From: Cycloclasticus sp.
Lineage (GTDB): Bacteria; Pseudomonadota; Gammaproteobacteria; Methylococcales; Cycloclasticaceae
DNA length: 64,000 nucleotides
NCBI GenBank assembly: GCA_002700385.1
Contig: PADC01000005.1
Span: forward strand, 62,001-126,000
Direction of reading: 5' to 3'
Within the stretch, counting starts at the first letter, position 1, and each line of letters opens with the position of its first letter. The position numbers and the translations under genes were made by a program. Shown here piece by piece: positions 8,219-18,216 of this stretch. A model generated the notes under the pieces. The model was not told where the DNA came from, did no database searches, and saw only the letters and a program-made list of their open reading frames with translations.

Positions 8219-9564
8219 AAATTTCACGTAAAAAACACCGGTATATTCGACTGCAAAATATATTGTTTACCGTCTTATTTGTAGGCTGCCTTGGCCTACT
8301 TGCCTGGCTTAGTACGCAATACACCCACCAATCAGACTGGACAGCTAATAATAGAAATTCCCTTTCTGCTCAAAGCATTCAATTGCTCGGAAAGCTAAAA
8401 CAGCCCATTGAAATCACGGCCTATGCCTCTGAAAACGATATTTTGCGCCAACAAATTACCGAATTAGCAGCAAAATACATTCAACATAAAACAGATATCT
8501 CCTTGGAAATTATCAACCCGGATACACGCCCCGATCGCGCTCGCGAAGAAGGCATTACCACCGACGGCGAGTTAATTCTTCGATACAACGGCAAGCGTGA
8601 ATCTTTACAGCAACTCAACGAGCAAGCCCTGACGAATGCCCTGCAACGACTGACAAATAGCGAGCAGCAATGGGTGGTTTTTCTTTCCGGTCATGGTGAG
8701 CGAAACCCTTCAGGCCATGCTAACTTTGACTATGGCATTTTCGCCAACGAGCTTAAAAAGAAGGGGATTAACAGCCAAACGATTAACTTGGTTGATTCTC
8801 CCTCAATACCAATAAACACATCGTTATTAATAATAGCAGACCCAAAAACAACGCTCTTGAAGGGTGAGGTCAGCCTCATCAAAGACTACTTAGCTAAAGG
8901 TCGGCCTCTGTTATTACTTGGCGAACCCAATCATTCAAACATCATTAAACCTTTAACTGAGTGGCTTGGTATTGAACTACTACCCGGCACCGTGGTTGAC
9001 GCTACTACCCAACTCTTTGGAATAGATGATCCAACGTTTGCGCTTGTTACTGAATACCCACATCACCTGGCTACCCAGCATTTACAAGCAATGAGTTTAT
9101 TCCCGGGGGCAGCTGGCCTGACAATCAACCCTGATGGTCCTTACACAGCCCACCCTCTCCTTTCTACATTGGAACGCTCTTGGACAGAGACAAGCTCTAT
9201 AGAAGGTCATATTCAATTCGACCCTCACACTGATGAAAAGCAAGGCCCCATTTCCATTGGTTATGCCTTAAGCAAAAACGACAGCTCTGGAAAAGAACAA
9301 CGTCTCGCCGTGCTTGGAGATGCAGACTTCATTTCCAATTCATTTCTTGGTAATGGCGCTAATTTAGATTTAGGCCTTAGTCTTATTCAATGGCTTAATC
9401 ATAACGACACCTTAATTGAAATTCCTGCAAAAACAGCACTAGACACCACATTAGATATAAACGAAACGTGGTCACTTATTTTTGGCCTTGGGTTTTTATT
9501 CGTGTTACCGGCCGTCTTCATTCTTTGCGGCCTTGTTATTTGGCTTAAACGTAAAAAACGCTAA
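8215..9564 (+). CDS. GldG-like ABC transporter auxiliary protein
   Basis: A 449-residue protein with one N-terminal transmembrane helix (about 18-36), a large periplasmic domain of the GldG/ABC-transporter-auxiliary type (stretch FLSGHGERNP near 160-170), and a second transmembrane helix near the C-terminus (about 420-442). The architecture anchors a periplasmic sensing or binding domain to the ABC permease encoded just upstream. It overlaps the permease by 4 bp and is followed 3 bp later by the DUF4340 gene. Function beyond membership of the transporter complex is unknown. Confidence 0.82.
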   Translation: MKISRKKHRYIRLQNILFTVLFVGCLGLLAWLSTQYTHQSDWTANNRNSLSAQSIQLLGKLKQPIEITAYASENDILRQQITELAAKYIQHKTDISLEIINPDTRPDRAREEGITTDGELILRYNGKRESLQQLNEQALTNALQRLTNSEQQWVVFLSGHGERNPSGHANFDYGIFANELKKKGINSQTINLVDSPSIPINTSLLIIADPKTTLLKGEVSLIKDYLAKGRPLLLLGEPNHSNIIKPLTEWLGIELLPGTVVDATTQLFGIDDPTFALVTEYPHHLATQHLQAMSLFPGAAGLTINPDGPYTAHPLLSTLERSWTETSSIEGHIQFDPHTDEKQGPISIGYALSKNDSSGKEQRLAVLGDADFISNSFLGNGANLDLGLSLIQWLNHNDTLIEIPAKTALDTTLDINETWSLIFGLGFLFVLPAVFILCGLVIWLKRKKR

Positions 9565-9567
9565 GTA

Positions 9568-10428
9568 ATGAAAAATCGCCTTATTATCAACCTCTTTCTT
9601 GCTGTGTTGCTTATCGCGCTGGGTTTCTTTACTTGGTTCAAGTCCAATCAAAAAAATAATGACAACCCCACTCTATCAGGACTTGATATACAGGCCATCC
9701 ACAGCATTAAAATTCATCGGGCAGAGGACGACATCATTGAATTACAACACACAGCAGGGGAATGGAAACTGTTACACCCAATGAATGCCTCAGCATTACC
9801 TGGAAAAGTGGAGCGTTTACTAAAGATATCTCAAATAAAGCCGCCCGTTGTGTACCCTTTAGAAAAAGCGTCTCTTGATTTATTTGGCTTACAAAACCCT
9901 CTGGTGACACTCAGTTTTAACGACCATGTATTTAAAATCGGTCAGGTTGAGACTATTCAATCACGTCGTTATGTGAGCGATGACGCACAACTGTTTTTGT
10001 TAGAGGATACTTTTTTGCATCACTTAACTGCACCGGCCAATACCTATATCAATACACGGTTATTACCTAATGGTATTCAAATTACAGGCATAGAAACACC
10101 TGAAATGACCCTGCACAGGCAAAAAGATCATACGTGGCGGAATACATTAAATTTTGACCATAATGCACTGTCATCTGATGCGGTTCAAATGCTACTCGAC
10201 GAATGGCGCTTTGCACGTGCTATTCAAGTTAATATTCAGTCAAATCAAATCGGCGAAGATCAGGTCATCATTCACTTCAACGATCACCAAAAAATGGCCT
10301 TTTATTTACTCAAACAAAAAGAACAGGTGATCTTGATTTCTGCCGAGAATAAATTGGCGTACACGTTCAGCGATATCAAATACAAAAAAATGACGACCTT
10401 ACCTGCTCTTGAGGCGCCAGATGCCTGA
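9568..10428 (+). CDS. DUF4340 domain-containing protein
   Basis: A 286-residue protein with an N-terminal membrane anchor (about 5-23) and a periplasmic region of the DUF4340 type, a family repeatedly found behind GldA/F/G-like genes. It probably forms part of the same envelope complex. Its 3' end overlaps the chosen mutM start by 8 bp. No catalytic motif is visible and no specific function can be given. Confidence 0.78.
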   Translation: MKNRLIINLFLAVLLIALGFFTWFKSNQKNNDNPTLSGLDIQAIHSIKIHRAEDDIIELQHTAGEWKLLHPMNASALPGKVERLLKISQIKPPVVYPLEKASLDLFGLQNPLVTLSFNDHVFKIGQVETIQSRRYVSDDAQLFLLEDTFLHHLTAPANTYINTRLLPNGIQITGIETPEMTLHRQKDHTWRNTLNFDHNALSSDAVQMLLDEWRFARAIQVNIQSNQIGEDQVIIHFNDHQKMAFYLLKQKEQVILISAENKLAYTFSDIKYKKMTTLPALEAPDA

Positions 10429-11236
10429 ATTACCCGAAGTCGAAACGACTCGTCGAGGTATCGCCCCTCATGTTGAGGGTCGGCAAGTATCACGGGTGAT
10501 TGTACGGCAAGAAAAACTGAGGTGGCCCGTTAGCCCCGAAATCACAACGCAACTCCCTGGCCTCAGCATTAAACAGGTAAAACGCCGAGCAAAATATTTA
10601 TTGCTTGAAACAGATCAAGGAACGTTGATTATTCATCTCGGCATGTCTGGCAGCCTGCGTATCATAGCGGCTTCTGTTAAACCGGAAAAACATGAACATG
10701 TGGACATTATTTTTGATAATGGGCAGTGTTTACGCTACAAAGACCCCCGACGTTTTGGCTCGCTGTTGTGGTCTTCAACAGCCATTGAAAATCACAAACT
10801 CATTCAGCACTTAGGGCCAGAACCCTTATCGGATTTGTTTCATATTGACGACCTTTATACAAAAACAAAACAAAAAAAAACACCCATTAAAAGCCTGATT
10901 ATGGACGGCCAGATTGTTGTCGGTGTGGGTAATATTTATGCCAGCGAAGCCTTATTCCAATCGGGCATTCACCCTAAACGGGCCGCCCAAAATATTTCTA
11001 AAAAACGTCTAATAAAGTTAGTCAGTGCTATTAAAAACATTTTAAATCAAGCCATACAACAAGGCGGCACAACCTTAAAAGATTTTGTAAATAGCGAAGG
11101 CAATCCCGGCTATTTTCAACAAACGCTCAATGTTTACGGACAAAAAGGCAAACCCTGCCCGATATGTCAAACGCCTATCAAGCAGATAACGATTGCTCAA
11201 CGATCGACTTTTTATTGCCCACAGTGCCAACGCTAG
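10421..11236 (+). CDS. mutM: Formamidopyrimidine-DNA glycosylase (Fpg/MutM)
   Basis: A 271-residue base-excision repair enzyme that removes 8-oxoguanine and other oxidised purines. I set the start at the ATG at 10421 because processing must leave Pro at the N-terminus as the catalytic amine: the protein begins M-PELPEVETTRRG. A TTG frame from 10409 would bury that proline. Other family marks are the Lys in IHLGMSG, the DPRRFG stretch, the helix-two-turn-helix with VGVGNIYASE, and a C-terminal zinc finger with two CxxC pairs (CPIC and CPQC). It overlaps the DUF4340 gene and is likely transcribed with it. Confidence 0.97.
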   Translation: MPELPEVETTRRGIAPHVEGRQVSRVIVRQEKLRWPVSPEITTQLPGLSIKQVKRRAKYLLLETDQGTLIIHLGMSGSLRIIAASVKPEKHEHVDIIFDNGQCLRYKDPRRFGSLLWSSTAIENHKLIQHLGPEPLSDLFHIDDLYTKTKQKKTPIKSLIMDGQIVVGVGNIYASEALFQSGIHPKRAAQNISKKRLIKLVSAIKNILNQAIQQGGTTLKDFVNSEGNPGYFQQTLNVYGQKGKPCPICQTPIKQITIAQRSTFYCPQCQR

Positions 11237-11336
11237 CTTTTTCTCCTTCTTTATATAGCTTCCTGCAAAAAACTTGCATTCTTTATTAGGAATAGTGCGC
11301 TTATTCATATAGAGTTAAAGCCTACGGAGAGGTATT

Positions 11337-12071
11337 TTGCTTCAAGTTAAAAATAAATTTGTTAAACAATTGCTGGGCAGCTTTATGGACTTGCTGCCTA
11401 TTTTTGCTGTCATCTTTATTTTTCAATTATTCATCCTTCGCCAGCCTATTCCCAATATTACTGATATTGCTGTTGGCACTGGTTTTGTTGTTATTGGACT
11501 CACCCTTTTTATCCAAGGTCTGGAAAAAAGCCTCTTTCCCATCGGCGAAACCATGGCTTACGCTTTTGCAAAAAAAGGGAGTTTATTTTGGCTGCTTTTA
11601 TTCGCATTTTCATTAGGTTTTGGAACCACCGCAGCAGAGCCTGCGTTAATTGCCGTTGCTGATGAAGCGGCGCGAATTGCCGCTGAAGGCGGTCTGATCG
11701 ACGCAACCGATAATGCAAAAAATGACTATGCGCTGGGCCTACGATTGACAGTCGCTTTTTCCGTAGGCTTTGCAATTTTATTGGGGGTTCTTAGAATTAT
11801 CCGTGGCTGGCCTCTGCATTACTTAATTATTCCGGGCTATATAGGCGTCGTTACAATGACTTTTTTTGCCCCTGATGCCATTATTGGTATCGCTTACGAC
11901 TCCGGTGGAGTCACTACATCCACAATTACTGTCCCTCTTGTAACGGCCTTAGGGGTTGGGCTCGCTTCTGCCATTCGAGACCGTAACCCAATGACCGATG
12001 GCTTTGGCTTAATTGCCTTTGCTTCACTGACACCGATGATTTTTGTAATGGCCTACGGCATGATTTTGTAA
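11337..12071 (+). CDS. DUF1538 membrane protein, subunit A
   Basis: A 244-residue integral membrane protein with about six or seven hydrophobic segments. Two motifs stand out: [15 protein letters not shown] near residue 102 and [18 protein letters not shown] near 190, both repeated in the next gene. The TTG start at 11337 has a good GGAGAGG ribosome binding site about five bases before it. DUF1538 proteins also occur as a single double-length chain, so this protein and the next likely form one heteromeric unit. The conserved AEPAL and SGGVTTST stretches lie in membrane regions, as expected for a substrate path. Transport is inference; the substrate is unknown. Confidence 0.82.
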   Translation: MLQVKNKFVKQLLGSFMDLLPIFAVIFIFQLFILRQPIPNITDIAVGTGFVVIGLTLFIQGLEKSLFPIGETMAYAFAKKGSLFWLLLFAFSLGFGTTAAEPALIAVADEAARIAAEGGLIDATDNAKNDYALGLRLTVAFSVGFAILLGVLRIIRGWPLHYLIIPGYIGVVTMTFFAPDAIIGIAYDSGGVTTSTITVPLVTALGVGLASAIRDRNPMTDGFGLIAFASLTPMIFVMAYGMIL

Positions 12072-12865
12072 TGATGTTATTAAACGAAATTTTTGCGACT
12101 TTATTAAGTACATTGCGTGATGTCGCGCCAATTATTTTCGTCATTATTTTTTTTCAATTAGTCGTTATTCGTCGACCTTTTAGTCACTTTAAAAACCTCG
12201 TGATTGGAATGATTTATGTAATACTGGGCATGACTTTCTTTCTGGTTGGATTGGACAAAGCCCTCTTTCCACTGGGCACCTCCATGGCTGAACAGCTAAC
12301 CAGCGACGATTTTATCAAGCCATCAACTGATCAAAGCCTTTCCATTGCTTGGCAAGACTATTATTGGGTCTATATCTTTGGTGCTTGCATTGGCTTTGCT
12401 ACAACATTAGCGGAACCGGCGCTCATTGCTGTTGCCATCAAAGCACAGCAAATTTCCGGCGGAGCGATTAAAGCCTGGTACTTGAGAATAGCCGTTTCTA
12501 TCGGCGTTTCTGTAGGCATCTCGCTAGGCACTTATCGCATAGTCTCTGGTATAGATTTGTATCTGTTCATTATCGCCGGATACATCATCGTTATACTGCA
12601 GACCATTTTTTCACCCAAACTAATCATTGGTCTTGCTTATGATTCCGGTGGTGTTACAACATCAACGGTTACTGTTCCCCTCGTTACTGCTTTAGGCATT
12701 GGGCTGGCTTCTAGCATACCCGGCAGAAACCCTTTAATGGATGGTTTTGGACTGATCGCCTTTGCTAGCCTTTTCCCCATTATGGCTGTACTGGCCTACG
12801 CTCAATTTGCTGATTGGATTAGCCATAGAACACAACTGAAACAATTGGACCGAAAAGGAGAATAA
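12071..12865 (+). CDS. DUF1538 membrane protein, subunit B
   Basis: A 264-residue paralogue of the preceding protein. It keeps the same two landmarks ([15 protein letters not shown] and [18 protein letters not shown], then [10 protein letters not shown]), and the two genes are similar at the DNA level around these motifs, so they arose by tandem duplication. The start overlaps the previous stop (TAATG at 12069-12073); a second ATG follows at 12074. It ends in a short charged cytoplasmic-looking tail. The gene for a PII-like protein follows after 1 bp. Confidence 0.82.
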   Translation: MMLLNEIFATLLSTLRDVAPIIFVIIFFQLVVIRRPFSHFKNLVIGMIYVILGMTFFLVGLDKALFPLGTSMAEQLTSDDFIKPSTDQSLSIAWQDYYWVYIFGACIGFATTLAEPALIAVAIKAQQISGGAIKAWYLRIAVSIGVSVGISLGTYRIVSGIDLYLFIIAGYIIVILQTIFSPKLIIGLAYDSGGVTTSTVTVPLVTALGIGLASSIPGRNPLMDGFGLIAFASLFPIMAVLAYAQFADWISHRTQLKQLDRKGE

Positions 12866-12866
12866 A

Positions 12867-13217
12867 ATGCATTTTAAATTAATTGTCGTCTTTGTGGATG
12901 ACAACAAAACTGACAAGGTGCTGAAAGCCGCAAGAGATGTTGGTGCCACAGGATCAACGATTATTAATAATGCGCGTGGCGAAGGTTTAAAAAAACAAAA
13001 AACATTTTTAGGGCTCAACCTAGAAACACAGCGAGATGTCTTATTATTTTTAGTCGAAAAACATTTATGCCGAAAGATTATTGAAGAAATTTCCCGCGCC
13101 GGTTTATTTGATGAAGAACCCGGTAGCGGTATCGCACTACAAATAGATGTTGAAGATGCCATCGGTGTACTTCATCAAGCAGAAGAAATCACACAATCAA
13201 TAGAGAGCGAACTATGA
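12867..13217 (+). CDS. PII-family signalling protein without the uridylylation tyrosine
   Basis: A 116-residue PII-superfamily protein. The B-loop/C-terminal part (PGSGIALQIDVEDAIGV, about 90-106) aligns with the GDGKIF...VEDAI region of GlnB, which binds ATP or ADP. The T-loop region (about 40-58) contains no tyrosine, so GlnD-type uridylylation as in GlnB is not expected. It sits between two DUF1538 membrane protein genes and a CBS-domain gene, 1 bp after the former and overlapping the latter by 4 bp. PII proteins often control a membrane transporter encoded next to them (AmtB-GlnK, SbtA-SbtB); a similar role here is inference. Confidence 0.8.
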   Translation: MHFKLIVVFVDDNKTDKVLKAARDVGATGSTIINNARGEGLKKQKTFLGLNLETQRDVLLFLVEKHLCRKIIEEISRAGLFDEEPGSGIALQIDVEDAIGVLHQAEEITQSIESEL

Positions 13218-13627
13218 CCGATACAAAATTAATGACCGTACGCGATGTAATGAAAACCGACTTCCACCTGATAGATGGAAAAGCCACCGTTTCTGAAGCT
13301 ATTCAGATGATGAAAAAAAATAAAACATCCGTTTTATTTGTTAATAAATTTCATGAGCATGATGAATACGGCATCATCAATGCTGGCATTATCGCAAGAC
13401 TTGTTCTCGCTAAAGACCGGTCGCCAGATCGTGTTAATGTCTATGAGATAAATGAAAAACCGCTAATCAATGCCCACCCAGAAATGGATATTCGCTACTG
13501 TTCGCGCTTATTTGCACGATACAATTTAATGCGTGCCCCTGTTATGGAGCAAGGTAAAATTATCGGTGTTGTTAGCCCTATTCAGCTCGTTTTAGATGGT
13601 TTATGCGAAATATCGGGGATTAGTTAA
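13214..13627 (+). CDS. Tandem CBS-domain protein
   Basis: A 137-residue protein consisting almost entirely of two CBS motifs: VRDVMKTDFHLIDG at the N-terminus, and a second ending in MRAPVMEQGKIIGVVSP near residues 107-122. CBS pairs bind adenine nucleotides (AMP, ADP, ATP) and gate partner proteins, often transporters. It overlaps the PII-like gene by 4 bp and closes the operon. The two stand-alone nucleotide sensors behind a membrane protein pair suggest energy-status control of the DUF1538 complex. Confidence 0.85.
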   Translation: MTDTKLMTVRDVMKTDFHLIDGKATVSEAIQMMKKNKTSVLFVNKFHEHDEYGIINAGIIARLVLAKDRSPDRVNVYEINEKPLINAHPEMDIRYCSRLFARYNLMRAPVMEQGKIIGVVSPIQLVLDGLCEISGIS

Positions 13628-13660
13628 TTTTAAAAAACGATTAACCAAACCGCCCGCAAG

Positions 13661-13681
13661 CTTCTAGCCAGAAGTTTTTTT
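13661..13681 (+). terminator. Rho-independent terminator of the DUF1538-PII-CBS operon
   Basis: CTTCT (13661-13665) pairs with AGAAG (13670-13674) across a 4-nt loop, followed by seven T residues, about 34 bp after the CBS gene stop. The rest of the gap to 13897 holds only a short inverted repeat (ACGG...CCGT near 13827-13842) and no ORF that I would support. Confidence 0.6.
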
Positions 13682-13897
13682 ACGGAGGATACACTAGGTT
13701 ATATCAATGGCGAACGTCATAGAAAAGTGAATAGCGCAATGCCCTAACAACATTTCATAAAATGCACAGTAAAACCCTTGCTGCCTTTGATTTTTACCAT
13801 TCTAACGCCATTCTGCCAACACGGACGGTTTGAAAGCCGTTAGCGTCAATTAGCGCTCAAGAACTTTTTGACATCTAGTAACTAACAAGACGATTTT

Positions 13898-15580
13898 TTA
13901 TTCGTTAATGCCCACCGTTTCAACAATGGCAAGACCTGAACCTCTTCGGTCACTGGCGGCCATCAATGTATTAGATTTCTTATCCCATAAAATAGCGTGC
14001 ATATTGCCGTACTGTCTGCCAACAGACTTCAACTGATGGCCTTTTTCTTTTAATTTGACTCGCATACCGTCTTTAAATGTGCCCGGTTCATGCTGAATCA
14101 CATCAGGCAAATATTGGTGGTGATAGCGTGGCAAATTTACCCAAGACTCAGGTGTATGGCCTTGTTCAGCATCCAAAATTCCCAGTAGTACCATGCTAAT
14201 AATTCGACTGCCTCCAGGTGTACCCAGTACACCGATATATTCCTTTGTTTCAATAAACGTTGGCGACATACTGGATAACATGCGCTTACCCGCTTCTATT
14301 GCATTGGCTTGTCCACCCACTAGACCATAAACATTCGGCGTACCCGGTTTAATTGAAAAATCGTCCATTTCATCATTCAATAAAACCCCGGTCCCTGCGG
14401 GCACAAAACCCGACCCAAATGGGTAGTTGATTGATAAGGTTGCGGCCACACGATTACCCGCTTTATCCATCACAGAGAAATGTGTCGTATTATTGCCTTC
14501 AATGTCCTTTAAACCGCTGATGTCTTGGCTGCTGGTGGCTGTATCCAGACTTAGGTTTTTCGAAATTGTATGCGCATAAGATTTATGTGTTAGCCGTGCC
14601 GTTGGCACGCTTACAAAATCGCTATCGCCCATATACAATGCACGATCACGATACGCTCTTCTCATCGCTTCAACGACAACATGAATCCGCGTTGCCTCGT
14701 CCAGGCTTTCTAAATCGTATTGTTCAAGAATATTCAGCGCAATAGATAATACTAAGCCACCTGATGAAGGCAATGCTGCGCTCACCACCTTCATGTCTTT
14801 ATAATCAATCACGACAGGTGAGCGCTCTTTTACTCGGTATTTTTTTAAATCTTCTTTTGTCCAAATGCCACCGGCTTGCTGTACGCCTTGGACTAATTTA
14901 TCGGCCACCTCTCCAGCATAAAACCCATCAAACCCTTGTTTTGACAGTTGCTTTAAAGTTTCAGCTAAGTCCTCTTGTTGAATGACAGCCCCTAAATCAG
15001 GCACCTGTCCCTTGCTCAGAAAAATGGCCTCCGCTGATGGATTAGAGGCTAAAGCGATCTGGCGAAACTTCGCCAATCTTCGATAGTGCTCATTGACTAA
15101 AAACCCTTTTTCAGCCAACTCGATTGCAGGCTTCAAGCTATCGCTTAACGGTAACTTCCCGTATTTCTTGGCTAGATGATCCAAGGCTGCAGGCAAGCCA
15201 GGAATTCCGGCTGCTAACGCTCCATTAACAGACGCATTTTTAATGGGTTCACCTTGCTTATCCAGGTACATATCCCGATCGGCTTTTAAAGGCGCCACTT
15301 CACGGCCATCAACCATTACTTGAAAACCATCGCTTTCGCGGTGTAACAGCCAAAACCCTCCACCGCCTATGCCTGAGCCAAAAGGCTCTACGACGGCTAA
15401 CGCGGCACTCACCGCAACAGCCGCATCAAAAGCATTACCGCCTTGATTTAGAACATCAATCCCTGCCTGCGTAGCTGCAGGGTGCGCACTGGCCACTGCT
15501 TGTTCTTGGGGCTTTATTGAAGGATTTGCGTATAACGCTACGGAGAAAAAAACACCAACGGTAAGAACAAAGGCTTTCAT
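13898..15580 (-). CDS. ggt: Gamma-glutamyltransferase (glutathione hydrolase), periplasmic
   Basis: A 560-residue precursor with an N-terminal signal peptide (about 1-18, ending ALYA). It self-cleaves to large and small subunits; the new N-terminal nucleophile is Thr365 in the NNTTHFSV motif. Substrate-pocket signatures GSGIGGGGF (about 68-76) and MLSSMSPT are present. The enzyme cleaves the gamma-glutamyl bond of glutathione or transfers it to amino acids in the periplasm. The start is the ATG at 15580, 3 bp after the ferredoxin gene stop, so it is likely co-transcribed with ferredoxin and coaD. Length is normal for the family. Confidence 0.95.
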   Translation of the reverse strand: MKAFVLTVGVFFSVALYANPSIKPQEQAVASAHPAATQAGIDVLNQGGNAFDAAVAVSAALAVVEPFGSGIGGGGFWLLHRESDGFQVMVDGREVAPLKADRDMYLDKQGEPIKNASVNGALAAGIPGLPAALDHLAKKYGKLPLSDSLKPAIELAEKGFLVNEHYRRLAKFRQIALASNPSAEAIFLSKGQVPDLGAVIQQEDLAETLKQLSKQGFDGFYAGEVADKLVQGVQQAGGIWTKEDLKKYRVKERSPVVIDYKDMKVVSAALPSSGGLVLSIALNILEQYDLESLDEATRIHVVVEAMRRAYRDRALYMGDSDFVSVPTARLTHKSYAHTISKNLSLDTATSSQDISGLKDIEGNNTTHFSVMDKAGNRVAATLSINYPFGSGFVPAGTGVLLNDEMDDFSIKPGTPNVYGLVGGQANAIEAGKRMLSSMSPTFIETKEYIGVLGTPGGSRIISMVLLGILDAEQGHTPESWVNLPRYHHQYLPDVIQHEPGTFKDGMRVKLKEKGHQLKSVGRQYGNMHAILWDKKSNTLMAASDRRGSGLAIVETVGINE

Positions 15581-15583
15581 TAT

Positions 15584-16315
<732 letters not shown>

Positions 16316-16323
<8 letters not shown>

Positions 16324-16897
16324 TTGTTTCTCTTTGATATAAGCAGTAGACAACCTGACCTGCTTTTTTTTGCCGACGTTCAACCCACGTGGCTGGCAAA
16401 AAGTTCAGCTTTAGTTTGCTTTCACATTCTATGTAAATAACAGCATCATCCGACAAGCGACCGCTTTGTTCAAGGTGTTTAACGCATTCTTGTAATTCAC
16501 CCTGCTGAAAGGGCGGGTCGAGAAACACAATATCAAATGACTTTTCTTTTTCTTCAACTTTAGCCTTCAAAACATCCAAAGCGATTCGGTGCATTAATTG
16601 AACATTATCGGCCTGCAATAACGCTTTATTTTCTTGAAGCGTTTTTATCGCCTGGGCCTCTTTCTCAACCATTAAAACATGACGCGCACCCCGTGATGCA
16701 GCTTCAAATCCTAATGCACCACTGCCCGCATATAAATCCAGACAATTTGCCTGCGGCAAATACCTCTGCAGCCAGTTAAACAACGTCTCTCGAATAGGGT
16801 CGGTTGTTGGACGCAAACCTTCAATACTGGGAAAGTCTAATTTACGACCTCGCCATCGCCCTGCAATGATACGAATACGGTTCGCTTTGTTGGCCAT
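16316..16897 (-). CDS. rsmD: 16S rRNA (guanine966-N2)-methyltransferase
   Basis: A 193-residue SAM-dependent methyltransferase that modifies G966 of 16S rRNA. It shows the SAM loop DLYAGSGALGFEAASRGA (about 55-72), the catalytic DPPF motif (in VFLDPPF) and the N-terminal IIAGRWRGRKL. Its start overlaps the stop of the M16 peptidase gene upstream by one base (TAATG), and its end overlaps coaD. Confidence 0.95.
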
Positions 16898-18216
16898 TAT
16901 TTTTCTTGTTCTACCGCTTGGCCTACAGTGACCATCACCATTTTATTCACCAAAACGCGTCGTTGAAAAGCATCCACTATTTGCTGTCGCGTGACTGCCT
17001 CGATGTTAGACATATAGTGATTTAAATAATCCAGTGGTACACCGCCAACAACAATACCAACGATGTTGTTTAACAATTTTTTATTACTGTCTAACTTCAG
17101 TGCAAAACCGCCGATAAGATTTTTCTTAGCGGCAACCAACTCTTCCTCTGTCGGCCCACGTTGAATAAATTCTTGCAAGGTTTTCTTAACGGCTAATGAA
17201 GCCTCTTGTACTTTCTCATTACGTGTTTGAAGCCCTATCAAAAATGGACCCTTTTCCATCATAGGGCGAAAATAACTGTATGCGCTATAAGCCAAGCCTC
17301 TTTTTTCCCGAATTTCTTTAACAATACGTGAACTAAAACCGCTGCCTCCCAAAATATGATTCCCCACATATAAGGGAAAGTAGTCAGGGTCGTTACGTTT
17401 CAATACCGGCAGACTGTACATGAAGTGCGTTTGTTGAGACGGGTACTCTTGATGAATATTTTTACCTTCTGATGGCAAAACGACGGCAGGAACGCGGGTC
17501 ATTTTTTCACCCATTTCCAAATCAGCAACCAAATCTTGCACCATTTTTTCTGCTTGCTGGCGTGAAATTCCACCAACGAGGACAACCCTTAGGTTATTCG
17601 CTACATAATGTTTTTGGTAAAATTGTTTAAGATCCTCTCTTTGAATTTTTTGTACCGATGCCTCATCCCCTTGTATCGCATTTGCATACGGGTGTCCGTG
17701 ATATATTTCTTCATAAAGCGCCAATTGCGCCAGCGTCCCGGGGGATTCTTCACGCTGCTTAATACGTAATAACGTACGTTGTTTTACACGCTCGAAGTCT
17801 ATCAAAGGAAAAGTAGGTTTATTCAAAATGTCCTTTAAAAGCTGCCATGAGGTTTTCAATTCCTTTTCAGAGGTTAAACTTCTATACGAAATCGTCGTAA
17901 AATCCCGTGAGGTTGATGCGCCTAATTGCGCACCCACACTTTCCAGCCGCTCAGCAATTTGTTGCGCATTACTGTTTCCCGCCCCCTGATTTAACAGCGC
18001 ACTGGTCAGCGCTGCTACACCATGTTTCTCCTCATCTCGAGCGCTACCCGCATCAATAATTAATTTAGCGTCTAGAATCGGCAAGCCATCTGTTGCAACA
18101 AAATAAACTTTGACACCTTTATCCGTTTCCCAAGACTCAATGTCAGGAACCGCCATCGATAACGAGCTAACCAATATAAGCACCGCCATCACAATTAATT
18201 GCCCATTAACTTTCAT
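16897..18216 (-). CDS. M16-family peptidase homologue, non-catalytic subunit
   Basis: A 439-residue secreted M16 protein with a signal peptide (about 1-22, ending SMA). The zinc-binding HxxEH motif is missing: the equivalent helix reads KHGVAALTSALLNQG. The C-terminal half keeps the RGLAYSAYSYF stretch used for substrate binding in active partners. This is the pattern of the inactive half of two-subunit M16 proteases. It overlaps the catalytic M16 gene upstream by 11 bp, so the two most likely form a periplasmic heterodimer. Confidence 0.87.
   Translation of the reverse strand: MKVNGQLIVMAVLILVSSLSMAVPDIESWETDKGVKVYFVATDGLPILDAKLIIDAGSARDEEKHGVAALTSALLNQGAGNSNAQQIAERLESVGAQLGASTSRDFTTISYRSLTSEKELKTSWQLLKDILNKPTFPLIDFERVKQRTLLRIKQREESPGTLAQLALYEEIYHGHPYANAIQGDEASVQKIQREDLKQFYQKHYVANNLRVVLVGGISRQQAEKMVQDLVADLEMGEKMTRVPAVVLPSEGKNIHQEYPSQQTHFMYSLPVLKRNDPDYFPLYVGNHILGGSGFSSRIVKEIREKRGLAYSAYSYFRPMMEKGPFLIGLQTRNEKVQEASLAVKKTLQEFIQRGPTEEELVAAKKNLIGGFALKLDSNKKLLNNIVGIVVGGVPLDYLNHYMSNIEAVTRQQIVDAFQRRVLVNKMVMVTVGQAVEQEK

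Noticed and set aside
12734-13162. 142-residue minus-strand ORF
   Set aside because: Antisense to the second DUF1538 and PII-like genes, both of which show family motifs.
13796-13850. Small inverted repeats (ACGG...CCGT, CTAACG...CGTTAG) after the CBS gene
   Set aside because: Mutually exclusive short stems, no T run, no RNA family recognised.
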